This document shows, one piece after another, positions 1 to 6,923 of a DNA stretch of 7,508 nucleotides. Every line of letters begins with the position of its first letter. Positions within the stretch are counted from its first letter, which is position 1. Made by a program: the position numbers and the translations under genes. Source of the stretch: Bacillota bacterium (GTDB lineage Bacteria > Bacillota > Clostridia > Tissierellales > Sedimentibacteraceae); contig JAEZGU010000190.1 in NCBI GenBank assembly GCA_023416855.1, positions 1 through 7,508 on the forward strand, written 5' to 3'. The notes under the pieces were generated by a model. The model was not told the origin of the DNA. It made no database searches and saw only the letters and a list, made by a program, of their open reading frames with translations.

Positions 1-2
1 AG

Positions 3-110
3 GTAAGTGCATGTGTTAAAGCAAATATTAAATGTTTAGTGTTGGAAAAGCCTGAAGAAGAAGGTGTAACATTGGAGAACTTCAAACAAATAATAAGAGG
101 TAATGTATGA
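3..110 (+). CDS. cbiJ: C-terminal end of probable cobalt-precorrin-6A reductase (CbiJ/CobK family), 5' end outside window
   Basis: An open frame enters from the left edge and ends at TGA 108-110, giving the last 35 residues of a protein (starting VSACVKANIKCLVLEKPEEE). The pattern of an alpha-helix ending in an Ala/Cys-rich stretch, then a beta-strand ending in 'xKP' or 'xRP' followed by an acidic turn and a short final helix, resembles the C-terminus of CbiJ/CobK reductases, which often end '...vivIxRPxxxxg...'. CbiJ reduces the macrocycle of cobalt-precorrin-6A with NAD(P)H in the cytoplasm. Its stop codon overlaps the ATG of the following cbiET gene (ATGA), and the CbiE/CbiT steps follow directly after CbiJ in the pathway, which supports the call. 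Only a short tail is visible, with no catalytic region, so the identification rests on weak similarity plus context. Confidence 0.62.
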   Translation, partial: VSACVKANIKCLVLEKPEEEGVTLENFKQIIRGNV

Positions 111-1327
111 AGAGAGTTTTTATTATCGGCTTGGGTATCGGAAATTTAAACTACATGCATACTCAGGGCTTACAAACAATAGAATCCTGTGATTGTTTAA
201 TAGGAGCAAAAAGAATGCTCATGGATTTTCAGAATTTAAATAAACATATATATGAAAGTTATAATGCTGAAAATATATGTGAATATATAAGTCATGAGAA
301 CTATAAAACTTATGGTATTTTGGTTTCAGGAGATTCAGGTTTTTACAGTCTATCTAAAAAAATTACCGAGTTATTGGTGAAAAATGAAGAAATTAAAGTT
401 GAAAACATTCCAGCAATCAGTTCACTTCAATATTTTGCAGCTAAATTGAATTTATCATGGGATGATATAAAATATGTCAGTGCCCACGGGAGAAACTTAA
501 ATATTATATCCAATGTAATTTTTAATAAAAAAACATTTATACTTACATCTAGTGATTTTAGTGCAGACAATATATGTGGAATTTTAAAAAGTACTGGTTT
601 AGGTCACCTAAAGGTAAGTGTTGGAGAAAATTTATCCTATAAAAATGAAAGAATAGTAGAAGATAATGCAGCAGTAATTGCCGAAATGAAGTTTGAAGGA
701 CTTGCAGTAATGATTGTTCATAATGATGATTTTATATCTATAGATGAAGGATTTAGATCAATAAGAGATGAAGAGTTTATTACAGGCAAGGCTCCCATGA
801 CCAAAAGTGAAGTAAGGACTATAAGTGTTGGAAAGCTCAATTTAAAAAGCTATTATACCGTTTATGATATTGGAGCAGGAACTGGCTCTGTATCAGTTGA
901 AGCTGCATTAAAGCTATGCAATGGAACAGTGTATGCTATAGAAAAAGATGTAATAGCAGTGAGTTTAATAGAAAAAAACATAGATAAGTTTAAGACCTAT
1001 AATATTGAAATCATAAACGGTACAGCACCTGAAACTATAGAAAATTTACCAAAACCTGATGCATGCTTCATTGGCGGAAGTAGCGGAAACATGGATGATA
1101 TAGTAAATGCTGTTTTAAAAAAGAATCCTCATGTTAATTTGGTAATTAACACAATTACGCTACAAAGCTTGAACGAAGCTATAAGCTGTATGGAAAAGTA
1201 TAATTTTGAAGATGTAGAAATAGTAAGTGTATCAGTTGCTAAATCCAAAAAGATAGGAAAATATGACCTAATGATGGGTCAGAATCCAATTTATATAATC
1301 AGTGGAAAAGGAAGTGGCATACTGTGA
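107..1327 (+). CDS. cbiET: Fused cobalt-precorrin-7 C5-methyltransferase / cobalt-precorrin-6B C15-methyltransferase (decarboxylating), CbiE-CbiT
   Basis: A 406-residue protein with two domains in the same order as CobL of the aerobic pathway. Residues about 1-205 are a tetrapyrrole methylase (CbiE): a glycine-rich start (G8-L-G-I-G12), SGDSGFYSL (G75-D76), P102-A-I-S-S106 and the CbiE-typical SAHGR (H127). Residues about 212-400 are a class I SAM methyltransferase (CbiT): the SAM loop DIGAGTG at 254-260 followed by SVSVEAA, and IGGSSGN at 322-328. CbiT methylates C15 and removes the C12 acetate carboxyl; CbiE methylates C5; together they form cobalt-precorrin-8 in the cytoplasm. The ATG follows AAGAGG (95-100) by six bases and overlaps the stop of the upstream gene, while the 3' end overlaps the GTG of cbiA, so translation is probably coupled on both sides. 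Oddities: the usual GxGPG proline is Ile11, and the usual PGISS reads PAISS. The length is normal for the fusion. Confidence 0.95.
   Translation: MKRVFIIGLGIGNLNYMHTQGLQTIESCDCLIGAKRMLMDFQNLNKHIYESYNAENICEYISHENYKTYGILVSGDSGFYSLSKKITELLVKNEEIKVENIPAISSLQYFAAKLNLSWDDIKYVSAHGRNLNIISNVIFNKKTFILTSSDFSADNICGILKSTGLGHLKVSVGENLSYKNERIVEDNAAVIAEMKFEGLAVMIVHNDDFISIDEGFRSIRDEEFITGKAPMTKSEVRTISVGKLNLKSYYTVYDIGAGTGSVSVEAALKLCNGTVYAIEKDVIAVSLIEKNIDKFKTYNIEIINGTAPETIENLPKPDACFIGGSSGNMDDIVNAVLKKNPHVNLVINTITLQSLNEAISCMEKYNFEDVEIVSVSVAKSKKIGKYDLMMGQNPIYIISGKGSGIL
1307..1314 (+). promoter_or_regulatory. Ribosome binding site for cbiA (supports GTG start)
   Basis: AAAGGAAG lies inside the end of cbiET, nine bases before the GTG at 1324. 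There is no competing ATG with a Shine-Dalgarno sequence nearby, and the Walker A motif lies only about a dozen residues downstream, so the GTG overlapping the cbiET stop (GTGA) is the best start for cbiA. Confidence 0.6.
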
Positions 1328-2688
1328 AAGCAAAAGCACCTAGAATAATAATTTCTGCTGTAAGCAGCAATAGCGGAAAAACAACAACAACAGTAGCTGT
1401 CTTAAAAGCGTTTAAAATGAGAGGTAATAAAGTTTCTTCCTTCAAGGCAGGCCCTGATTATATTGATCCAATGTTTCATTCGAGGATTATGAAGGTTCCT
1501 TCAAGGAATTTGGATAAGTTCATGATTGGTGAAAATAATTGTAGATACATTCTTGGAAAAAACACTGAGGGTGTGGATATTTCAATTATAGAAGGAGCCA
1601 TGGGATATTATGACGGTATAGGAACTAATACATCCTGTAGCACCTATGAATTAGCATCAGTTTTAAATTGCCCTGTTGTATTAGTTATTAATCCTAGTGG
1701 TATGGCTGTATCAGTTGGTGCAATAGTTCATGGGTTTAAAACCTTCAGAGATAATAGCAATATTAAAGGTGTAATTTTAAATAATGTTTCAGATGCAATG
1801 TATGTGTATTACAAAAATATAATTGAGTTAAATACAGATGTTAAGGTTTATGGTTACATGCCTAATCTACCAAGCTGTAAACTTGAGAGTAGGCATCTGG
1901 GACTTGTAACAGCAGAAGAAATAGGTGATCTTAAATTTATAATAGAACAATTAGGTAGTCAGGCATTAAAGACAATTGACTTAGAAGGCTTATATGAGTT
2001 GGCTGCAAGTACTGATTCTATAGAATATGACGAACCAAACATTAGCTATATAGGCAAGACAAAAATTGCTGTTGCTTATGACAAAGCCTTTTGTTTTTAT
2101 TATGAGGATAATTGGGACATTCTTGAGGAAATGGGTGCTGATATAGTTCTTTTCAGTCCCCTTAAAGATAAAGAGCTTCCAAAAGACATAGGTGGATTAT
2201 ATATTGGAGGAGGGTATCCAGAATTATATATAAAGGAACTCTCAGAGAACAAATCAATGCTTGATGATATAAAAGAAAAAGTAATTAAAGGTCTTCCTAC
2301 CTTTGCGGAGTGCGGTGGATATATGTATTTAATGGATAGCTTCACTAATAAAGAAGGAAAAAAATACAGCCTTGTAGGAGCAATAGAAGGGAACAGCTAC
2401 ATGACTGACTCCCTTAAAAGATTTGGGTACATTACTTTAACAAGCCAAAATAATAATATGATGTGCAAAGCTGGTGAATCAATTAATGGTCATGAATTTC
2501 ATTATTCTGACAGCAATAGAACAGGAGAAGCATTTTTAGCGGTAAAGCCTGAGTCAAACAGGAGTTGGAATGCTATCATAGCTGATGAAACAAAGTTTAT
2601 GGGGTATCCACATATAAATTTTAGAGGAAACATTAATTTTGCGCAAAATTTTGTAAAAAAAGCAATTGAATATGATAGTGAAATATAA
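1324..2688 (+). CDS. cbiA: Cobyrinate a,c-diamide synthase (CbiA/CobB family)
   Basis: A 454-residue cytoplasmic amidotransferase that uses ATP and glutamine to amidate the a and c acetate side chains of cobyrinate. The N-terminal half is a dethiobiotin-synthetase-like P-loop domain: Walker A-like SSNSGKTTT (14-22, Lys19), FKAGPDYIDP soon after, EGAMGYYDG (90-98), and the family motif SRHLGL around R190-H191. The C-terminal half is a class I (triad-type) glutamine amidotransferase: GGGYPE (295-300), the nucleophile in FAECGGY (Cys330) and the catalytic His of YPHINF (His430). The length is normal. The start is GTG, overlapping the end of cbiET by four bases, which suggests translational coupling. 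The aerobic counterpart CobB acts on hydrogenobyrinate, but the surrounding cbi-type genes point to the cobalt-containing substrate. Distant relatives include CfbB of coenzyme F430 synthesis, which is unlikely in this context. Confidence 0.96.
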   Translation: MKAKAPRIIISAVSSNSGKTTTTVAVLKAFKMRGNKVSSFKAGPDYIDPMFHSRIMKVPSRNLDKFMIGENNCRYILGKNTEGVDISIIEGAMGYYDGIGTNTSCSTYELASVLNCPVVLVINPSGMAVSVGAIVHGFKTFRDNSNIKGVILNNVSDAMYVYYKNIIELNTDVKVYGYMPNLPSCKLESRHLGLVTAEEIGDLKFIIEQLGSQALKTIDLEGLYELAASTDSIEYDEPNISYIGKTKIAVAYDKAFCFYYEDNWDILEEMGADIVLFSPLKDKELPKDIGGLYIGGGYPELYIKELSENKSMLDDIKEKVIKGLPTFAECGGYMYLMDSFTNKEGKKYSLVGAIEGNSYMTDSLKRFGYITLTSQNNNMMCKAGESINGHEFHYSDSNRTGEAFLAVKPESNRSWNAIIADETKFMGYPHINFRGNINFAQNFVKKAIEYDSEI

Positions 2689-2699
2689 GAGGAAGAAAA

Positions 2700-3731
2700 A
2701 TGAAAATTGATATGTACGCATTTTCAAGTAATGGAGCAAGATTATGTGATAAATTAATTGAAAATTTAAGTTACCATGAAGTAAATGCTTATGTCCCTAA
2801 GAGGTACGTAAGTTCTGCAAGGCTGGTTAAATTACGTGAAGAAGATTTATATAAGTCTGTAGAAAAATCCTTCAAAAATGTAGATAGTATAATTTTCGTT
2901 GGTTCTGCTGGCATCGCAGTAAGAGCAATAGCGCCTTTTGTTAAAAGCAAGAAAAACGACCCTGCAGTTTTATGTATGGATGAGAGAGGAATTAATGTAA
3001 TATCACTTTTAAGCGGTCATATTGGTGGGGCAAATAAGCTTACTCTAAAAATTGCAGAAATTGTTGGGGGTAATCCTATCATTACTACGGCTACTGATAT
3101 AAATGGAAAATTTGCAGTGGATGAATGGGCGAATAACAGCAATCTTCACATAATGAGCTTAAAAAGAGCAAGAGACATCGCTGCAGACATTTTGGAAAAT
3201 AAAAAAATAGGCTTTGAATCTGATTATAACGTAGTAGGAAACTTGCCTTTAGAAGTAGATTTAAATGAAAGAGAAATAGGAATATGTGTTAGCCTTGATT
3301 CTAATAAATCTCCTTTTAATAATACATTGAATTTAATTCCGAAGATTGTATCTGTAGGAGTGGGTTGCAGAAAAAAAACAGATTTTAATGATATATACAC
3401 TGCCATTAAGGAAGTTTTAAGCATTCATAATATATCACATTTTGCTATTAGCTCTATAAATTCAATTGATTTAAAAAAAGAAGAAGAAGGAATAAAGAAG
3501 ACAGCTGAAATTTTCAAAGCTCCCTTTAATACATATTCACAGGATGAGCTATGTAAAATACAGGGACAGTTTTCAAATTCTGATTTTGTAAAAAAAATTG
3601 CAGGAGTTGATACAGTATGTGAAAGAGCTGCAATTATGGGAAGTAAATCAAAAAAATTAATTATAAATAAAACTGTTGTTAATTCAGTTACAGTTGCAGC
3701 AGCCGTAGATGACTATGAAGTGAAATTTTAA
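2700..3731 (+). CDS. cbiG: Cobalt-precorrin-5A hydrolase (CbiG)
   Basis: A 343-residue cytoplasmic enzyme that opens the delta-lactone of cobalt-precorrin-5A and releases the two-carbon fragment as acetaldehyde, giving cobalt-precorrin-5B. CbiG is a marker of the anaerobic pathway. The N-terminal domain contains FVGSAGIAVRAIAP near residues 66-79 and the hallmark SGHIGGAN (G106-H107-I-G-G-A-N112). A middle segment leads to the C-terminal domain, which opens with VGVGCRKKTD (Cys223, Arg224) and ends with VCERAAI and a KTVVNSVTVAAA strand, as is usual for the family. The ATG is preceded by AAGAGGA (2687-2693) overlapping the cbiA stop; the gap to cbiA is only 11 bases, so this is the same transcript. 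The length fits a complete single-function CbiG. It is not fused to CbiH or another partner, as happens in some organisms. Confidence 0.95.
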   Translation: MKIDMYAFSSNGARLCDKLIENLSYHEVNAYVPKRYVSSARLVKLREEDLYKSVEKSFKNVDSIIFVGSAGIAVRAIAPFVKSKKNDPAVLCMDERGINVISLLSGHIGGANKLTLKIAEIVGGNPIITTATDINGKFAVDEWANNSNLHIMSLKRARDIAADILENKKIGFESDYNVVGNLPLEVDLNEREIGICVSLDSNKSPFNNTLNLIPKIVSVGVGCRKKTDFNDIYTAIKEVLSIHNISHFAISSINSIDLKKEEEGIKKTAEIFKAPFNTYSQDELCKIQGQFSNSDFVKKIAGVDTVCERAAIMGSKSKKLIINKTVVNSVTVAAAVDDYEVKF

Positions 3732-3748
3732 AGGGAATAAGGTACACA

Positions 3749-3757
3749 GGGAGGAGG
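3749..3757 (+). promoter_or_regulatory. Strong ribosome binding site of cbiC
   Basis: GGGAGGAGG ends four bases before the cbiC ATG at 3762. It is one of the two strongest Shine-Dalgarno matches in the window and lies in a 30-base intergenic gap, so cbiC is likely translated independently rather than by coupling to cbiG. No promoter-like element is evident in the gap. Confidence 0.75.
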
Positions 3758-3761
3758 AAAA

Positions 3762-4391
3762 ATGGAAAATATAAAATTTGTAGAGCCTCACAACATTGAA
3801 AAGAGAAGCTTTGAAATTATACAGGAAGAAATGGGAGCAATACAACTTGATAAGGAAATAGAACCTATAGTAAAAAGGGTCATACATACATCAGCAGATT
3901 TTGACTATTTAGAAAATATGTGTTTTTCAAAAAATGCTGTAAAAAAGGCAAAGGAAATACTGAAAAACGGAGCAACAATTGTTACTGACACAAACATGGC
4001 ATATTCAGGAATAAATAAAAAAGCAGCAGCAAAATACGGTGTGAACATACATTGCTTTATGGCAGACGAGGATGTAGCAAAGGAAGCCATAGTGAGAGGT
4101 GAAACAAGGGCTGCTGTTTCAATGGAAAGGGCATCAAAAATACAAGGTCCTATAATTTTTGCAGTGGGCAATGCTCCAACTGCTCTAATAAAGCTATATG
4201 AAATGATAAAGAAAGGGACATTTAAACCAGACGTTATTATCGGAGTTCCTGTTGGATTCGTAAATGTAGTGGAAGCAAAGGAATTGATAATGAGCTTAGA
4301 CAATGTTGAATACATTGTTGCTAAGGGTAGAAAAGGTGGAAGCAATATAGCTGCAGCCATATGCAATGCATTGTTGTACAATTTGGAATAA
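3762..4391 (+). CDS. cbiC: Cobalt-precorrin-8 methylmutase (CbiC, precorrin-8X methylmutase family)
   Basis: A 209-residue cytoplasmic isomerase that moves the methyl group from C11 to C12 of cobalt-precorrin-8 to give cobyrinate. The catalytic histidine is visible in RVIHTSADFDY (His42), matching His43 of the well-studied CobH. Other family signatures are in order: DTNMAYSGI after the first third, VGNAPTAL (G136-N-A-P-T140), GVPVGFVNVVEAKE (161-174) and GRKGGSNIAAAICNAL (Gly192-Ser194). The length is typical. It sits directly between cbiG and cbiL with a very strong ribosome binding site of its own. CbiC supplies the substrate of CbiA, encoded two genes upstream, so gene order does not follow pathway order. 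The mildly unusual VEAKE replaces the more common ESKE, with the Glu kept. Nothing suggests loss of function. Confidence 0.96.
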   Translation: MENIKFVEPHNIEKRSFEIIQEEMGAIQLDKEIEPIVKRVIHTSADFDYLENMCFSKNAVKKAKEILKNGATIVTDTNMAYSGINKKAAAKYGVNIHCFMADEDVAKEAIVRGETRAAVSMERASKIQGPIIFAVGNAPTALIKLYEMIKKGTFKPDVIIGVPVGFVNVVEAKELIMSLDNVEYIVAKGRKGGSNIAAAICNALLYNLE

Positions 4392-4408
4392 TACAGAATC
4401 AATTAACT

Positions 4409-4414
4409 AGGAGG
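4409..4414 (+). promoter_or_regulatory. Ribosome binding site of cbiL
   Basis: AGGAGG lies four bases upstream of the ATG at 4419, in the 27-base gap after cbiC. It fixes the cbiL start; the second ATG at 4426 is out of frame. Confidence 0.75.
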
Positions 4415-4418
4415 TTTT

Positions 4419-5120
4419 ATGTTTTATGGTATAGGAGTAGGTGTAGGAAGTAGCCTGTCAGTAACAAAAAAAGCAATAGAGGTACTTGGCACACTAGACA
4501 TTTTGTATGTACCCACAGCTAAAAAAGAAGAAAAATACAGTACTGCACACAGTATTGTAAAGGATTATATAAATGAAAAAACAATAATCAAAGCAAGGCA
4601 TTTTCCTATGAATTACAATACAGATGAGCTTCAAAAAGCTTGGAATGGAATTGCTCTTGAAATAATTCAAGATGTATCAGACGGTAAAGAAGTAGGTTTT
4701 ATAACTATTGGAGACCCTATGGTTTATAGTACATACATTTATCTATTAAAAATTTTAAAAGATAAAATCAAGATAACAACAATACCTGGGATTGCATCAT
4801 TTTTAGATATTGCATCAAATAATAATTTTCCTTTAGTAGAGGGAGAGGATCCTTTAATAATTCTACCTGCTACCATGGGAACGGATAAGCTTAGACAGTA
4901 TATTAAAAATGAGAATTCAATTGTTTTAATGAAGGTATACAATAACTTTGATGAAGTTATAGAAATGTTACTTAAGGAAAATCTTCAAAATCATTCTATA
5001 GTTGTAAGCAATTCTTCAAAAAATGAAGAAATTATATATAAGAATATTAACGATATTAATAAATCTGATGTTTCTTATTTTACTACTATATTAATAAATA
5101 AAAGATGGGAGTTATCATGA
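4419..5120 (+). CDS. cbiL: Cobalt-precorrin-2 C20-methyltransferase (CbiL)
   Basis: A 233-residue tetrapyrrole methylase that transfers a methyl group from SAM to C20 of cobalt-factor II / cobalt-precorrin-2, the first dedicated corrin methylation, in the cytoplasm. The CbiL-type features are the start FYGIGVGVG, the ILYVPTAKKE...AHSIV segment that replaces the 'vivG' region of other methylases, the strongly diagnostic IGDPMVYSTYIYL (G98-D99-P100) and IPGIASF (P123-G124). The length is normal for CbiL. The glycine-rich loop is unusual: residues 9-16 read VGSSLSVT where most members have PGDPELLT, so the loop proline and aspartate are missing; the rest of the fold looks intact. The stop codon overlaps the best start of cbiH (ATGA). 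Alternatives such as another C-20/C-11 methylase are less likely because of the IGDPxxYST motif. Confidence 0.9.
   Translation: MFYGIGVGVGSSLSVTKKAIEVLGTLDILYVPTAKKEEKYSTAHSIVKDYINEKTIIKARHFPMNYNTDELQKAWNGIALEIIQDVSDGKEVGFITIGDPMVYSTYIYLLKILKDKIKITTIPGIASFLDIASNNNFPLVEGEDPLIILPATMGTDKLRQYIKNENSIVLMKVYNNFDEVIEMLLKENLQNHSIVVSNSSKNEEIIYKNINDINKSDVSYFTTILINKRWELS
5107..5111 (+). promoter_or_regulatory. Ribosome binding site that sets the cbiH start at 5117
   Basis: GGGAG lies five bases before the ATG at 5117, which overlaps the cbiL stop as ATGA. An in-frame ATG at 5105 has only AT-rich sequence upstream and would itself overlap the Shine-Dalgarno sequence. Starting at 5117 gives MIYAVGIGPG, the usual short lead-in to the first strand of the methylase fold. 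Confidence 0.7.
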
Positions 5121-5839
5121 TATACGCTGTAGGTATAGGTCCAGGAAGTCAGAAAACAATGACATATGAAGCAATTGATGCAATAGAAAAAGCAGATGTA
5201 ATTGTTGGATATAAGACGTATATAGATTTAATTGAAGATTTAATTAAAGAAAAGGAAGTTGTTTCAAACGGTATGAAGCAAGAAATAGATAGAGTTAAAA
5301 AAGCCGTTGAAATTTCAAAAACAGGAAAGATAGTTGCCGTAATAAGCTCAGGAGATGCAGGGGTATATGGTATGGCAGGGTTGATTTTAGAGATGGCAGA
5401 AGATGAAGAAGTGAAGGTTGTAAGTGGAGTAACAGCATCAACAGCTGCAGCTGCAGTTCTTGGAGCACCTCTAATGCATGATTTTTGCCACATAAGCTTA
5501 AGTGATTTATTAACGCCTCTAGACTTAATTTATAATAGAATTGACTTAGCATCACAAGGGGATTTTGTAATTTGCCTTTACAATCCCAGAAGCAAGGGAC
5601 GACCAGATTATTTGAAAAATGCTTTTGAGATAATGAAAAAACACAAAGCTGGTTCGACTCCTGTAGGTATAGTAAAAAATGCAGGAAGAGAAAATCAACA
5701 AGTTCACAATTGCACTATAGATACAATTAATTATGAATTAGTTGATATGCTGAGCATAGTAATAGTAGGAAACAGCTCAACCTATATAAAAAACAATAAA
5801 ATAATAACCAAAAGAGGTTATGAAAATAAATTAATTTAA
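5117..5839 (+). CDS. cbiH: Cobalt-precorrin-3B C17-methyltransferase (CbiH)
   Basis: A 240-residue cytoplasmic tetrapyrrole methylase. In the anaerobic pathway it methylates C17 and brings about ring contraction, forming cobalt-precorrin-4 with its delta-lactone, the substrate line that CbiG later opens. Motifs counted from the 5117 start: VGIGPG (5-10), VGYKTYIDLI typical of CbiH/CobJ, SSGDAGVYGM (G79-D80), SGVTAS (103-108), HDFCHISLSDLLTP and CLYNPRSKGR (153-162). The last two are highly characteristic of the C17 enzymes. The GxGPG loop is intact here, unlike in CbiE and CbiL of the same operon; the usual VPGVTA reads VSGVTA. The longer start at 5105 would add only four residues and is less well supported. 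Its start overlaps the end of cbiL, so the two early-pathway methylases, which act one after the other, are probably translationally coupled. Confidence 0.94.
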   Translation: MIYAVGIGPGSQKTMTYEAIDAIEKADVIVGYKTYIDLIEDLIKEKEVVSNGMKQEIDRVKKAVEISKTGKIVAVISSGDAGVYGMAGLILEMAEDEEVKVVSGVTASTAAAAVLGAPLMHDFCHISLSDLLTPLDLIYNRIDLASQGDFVICLYNPRSKGRPDYLKNAFEIMKKHKAGSTPVGIVKNAGRENQQVHNCTIDTINYELVDMLSIVIVGNSSTYIKNNKIITKRGYENKLI

Positions 5840-5844
5840 AGGAG
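5838..5844 (+). promoter_or_regulatory. Ribosome binding site of the binding-protein gene
   Basis: AAAGGAG begins within the cbiH stop codon and ends five bases before the ATG at 5850. The ten-base gap leaves no room for a promoter, so the importer gene is read from the same transcript as the cbi genes. Confidence 0.7.
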
Positions 5845-5849
5845 AAAAA

Positions 5850-6911
5850 ATGAAAAAATTAAATGCTTTAAAAATGATATTAACAATTGTAATAATAGCG
5901 GTATTTTTTGCAGGATGTAGTAAAACTGTTGAAAATAATGAACAACCTAAAACAGAGAATATACCTTCGGAAAATCAAGTAAAAGCAGAAGAGGAAAATA
6001 AAAAAGAAGAAAAAGTAGTATCAGAATATGGAATAACAATAAATGAAGAAGATGTTATTTTCACAGATTCATCAGATGAAGAAGTAACTATAAAAAAGAA
6101 TCCTCAAAGGGTTGTTGTATTACAGAATTCTCTATTAGAAATGTGGGACCAAGCAGGTGGAACTGTTGTTGGTAGAGTTGAAGAATCTGAAGATAAAATA
6201 GTTGAAAATGCTATGTCTGCGGAAGTTGTGGGTGCAATGGGTTCACCAAGTCTCGAGAAAATATTAGCTTTACAGCCTGATTTAGTAATTATTTCTTCAA
6301 GCTATACTGCACAAAGAGAAATGAGACCTTTACTAATACAAAACAACATACAAGTAATTGATTTGGATAATGATTTATTAGAGGATTATTACAAAACAGT
6401 AAGGTTGTTTACAGCTATAACAGAAAGAGAAGATTTGTATGAAAACCATGTGAATAATATTCAAAAGAAAATTGATGAAATAATTACAAAAGCACCTAAA
6501 GATAAAAACTATAAAGCAGTAATAATGTTTGCCACAGCTAAAAGCATCACAGTAAGAGACTCAAACACTATGGTAGGTGAAATGATAAAGGATTTAAATG
6601 TAATCAATATATCTGATTCTACTGACACAGGTGCAGATACAAAGACATATAGCATAGAAAAAATATTGCAGGAAGACCCTGATTTCATATTTGTACAAAC
6701 TATGGGAAGTGATTTGGAGAAAATTACTGAAAGATTAAAATCAGAAGCTTTAGATAATCCAGCATGGGCATCTCTTACAGCTGTTAAAGAAGACAGATAT
6801 ATTGTTCTTCCAAAGGATTTATATTTGTACAAGCCTAATGACAAATACCCAGAAGCATATGAGGGTTTAGCAAAAATGATTTATCCTGAAGTGTTTGGAG
6901 AATATAAATAA
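5850..6911 (+). CDS. Lipoprotein solute-binding protein of a FecCD/BtuCD-type ABC importer (probable corrinoid, siderophore or heme binding)
   Basis: A 353-residue exported lipoprotein. It has a Lys-rich n-region (MKKLNALK), a hydrophobic stretch (9-20) and a lipobox FAGC with the acylated cysteine at residue 23. A Glu/Lys/Asn-rich flexible linker (about 24-62) tethers the domain to the membrane. The binding domain is of the periplasmic-binding-protein family that includes BtuF, FhuD and FepB: VTIKKNPQRVVVL (about 80-91), GSPSLEKILALQPDLVII (131 onward), a long central helix around 175-210, YSIEKILQEDPDFIFV in the second lobe, and the terminal YKPNDKYPEAYEGLAKMIYPE (327 onward). The downstream gene encodes the matching permease. 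The ligand cannot be read from the sequence; location directly behind cbi genes favours a corrinoid or a cobalt-related ligand, but this family mostly carries ferric siderophores and heme in Firmicutes. The gene is complete. Confidence 0.9.
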   Translation: MKKLNALKMILTIVIIAVFFAGCSKTVENNEQPKTENIPSENQVKAEEENKKEEKVVSEYGITINEEDVIFTDSSDEEVTIKKNPQRVVVLQNSLLEMWDQAGGTVVGRVEESEDKIVENAMSAEVVGAMGSPSLEKILALQPDLVIISSSYTAQREMRPLLIQNNIQVIDLDNDLLEDYYKTVRLFTAITEREDLYENHVNNIQKKIDEIITKAPKDKNYKAVIMFATAKSITVRDSNTMVGEMIKDLNVINISDSTDTGADTKTYSIEKILQEDPDFIFVQTMGSDLEKITERLKSEALDNPAWASLTAVKEDRYIVLPKDLYLYKPNDKYPEAYEGLAKMIYPEVFGEYK

Positions 6912-6923
6912 TTACATTACACG

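Noticed and set aside
2554..2739. A short - strand open frame spanning the cbiA-cbiG junction, with a Phe/Tyr-rich hydrophobic translation
   Set aside because: The hydrophobicity comes from reading A-rich coding sequence backwards. It overlaps the catalytic-His end of cbiA and the start of cbiG, and there is no supporting start signal.
3905..4402. A 165-codon open frame on the - strand opposite cbiC
   Set aside because: It is fully covered by cbiC, whose catalytic and family motifs are clear. The antisense protein shows no recognisable domain, and AT-rich codon bias on the + strand produces such shadow frames.
5445..5456. Palindromic CTGCAGCTGCAG, a possible operator or methylation site
   Set aside because: It falls inside cbiH, where it encodes a conserved Ala-rich helix (TAAAAVLGAP), so the repeat of GCA/GCT codons explains it.
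5149..5555. Two overlapping - strand open frames opposite cbiH
   Set aside because: They lie entirely within cbiH, have low-complexity translations (Ser/Ala/Ile-rich or Leu-rich) and no ribosome binding site context that would outweigh the strong cbiH evidence.
6509..6844. A - strand open frame inside the binding-protein gene
   Set aside because: It is a shadow of a well-supported lipoprotein gene; no family resemblance and no independent promoter are visible.
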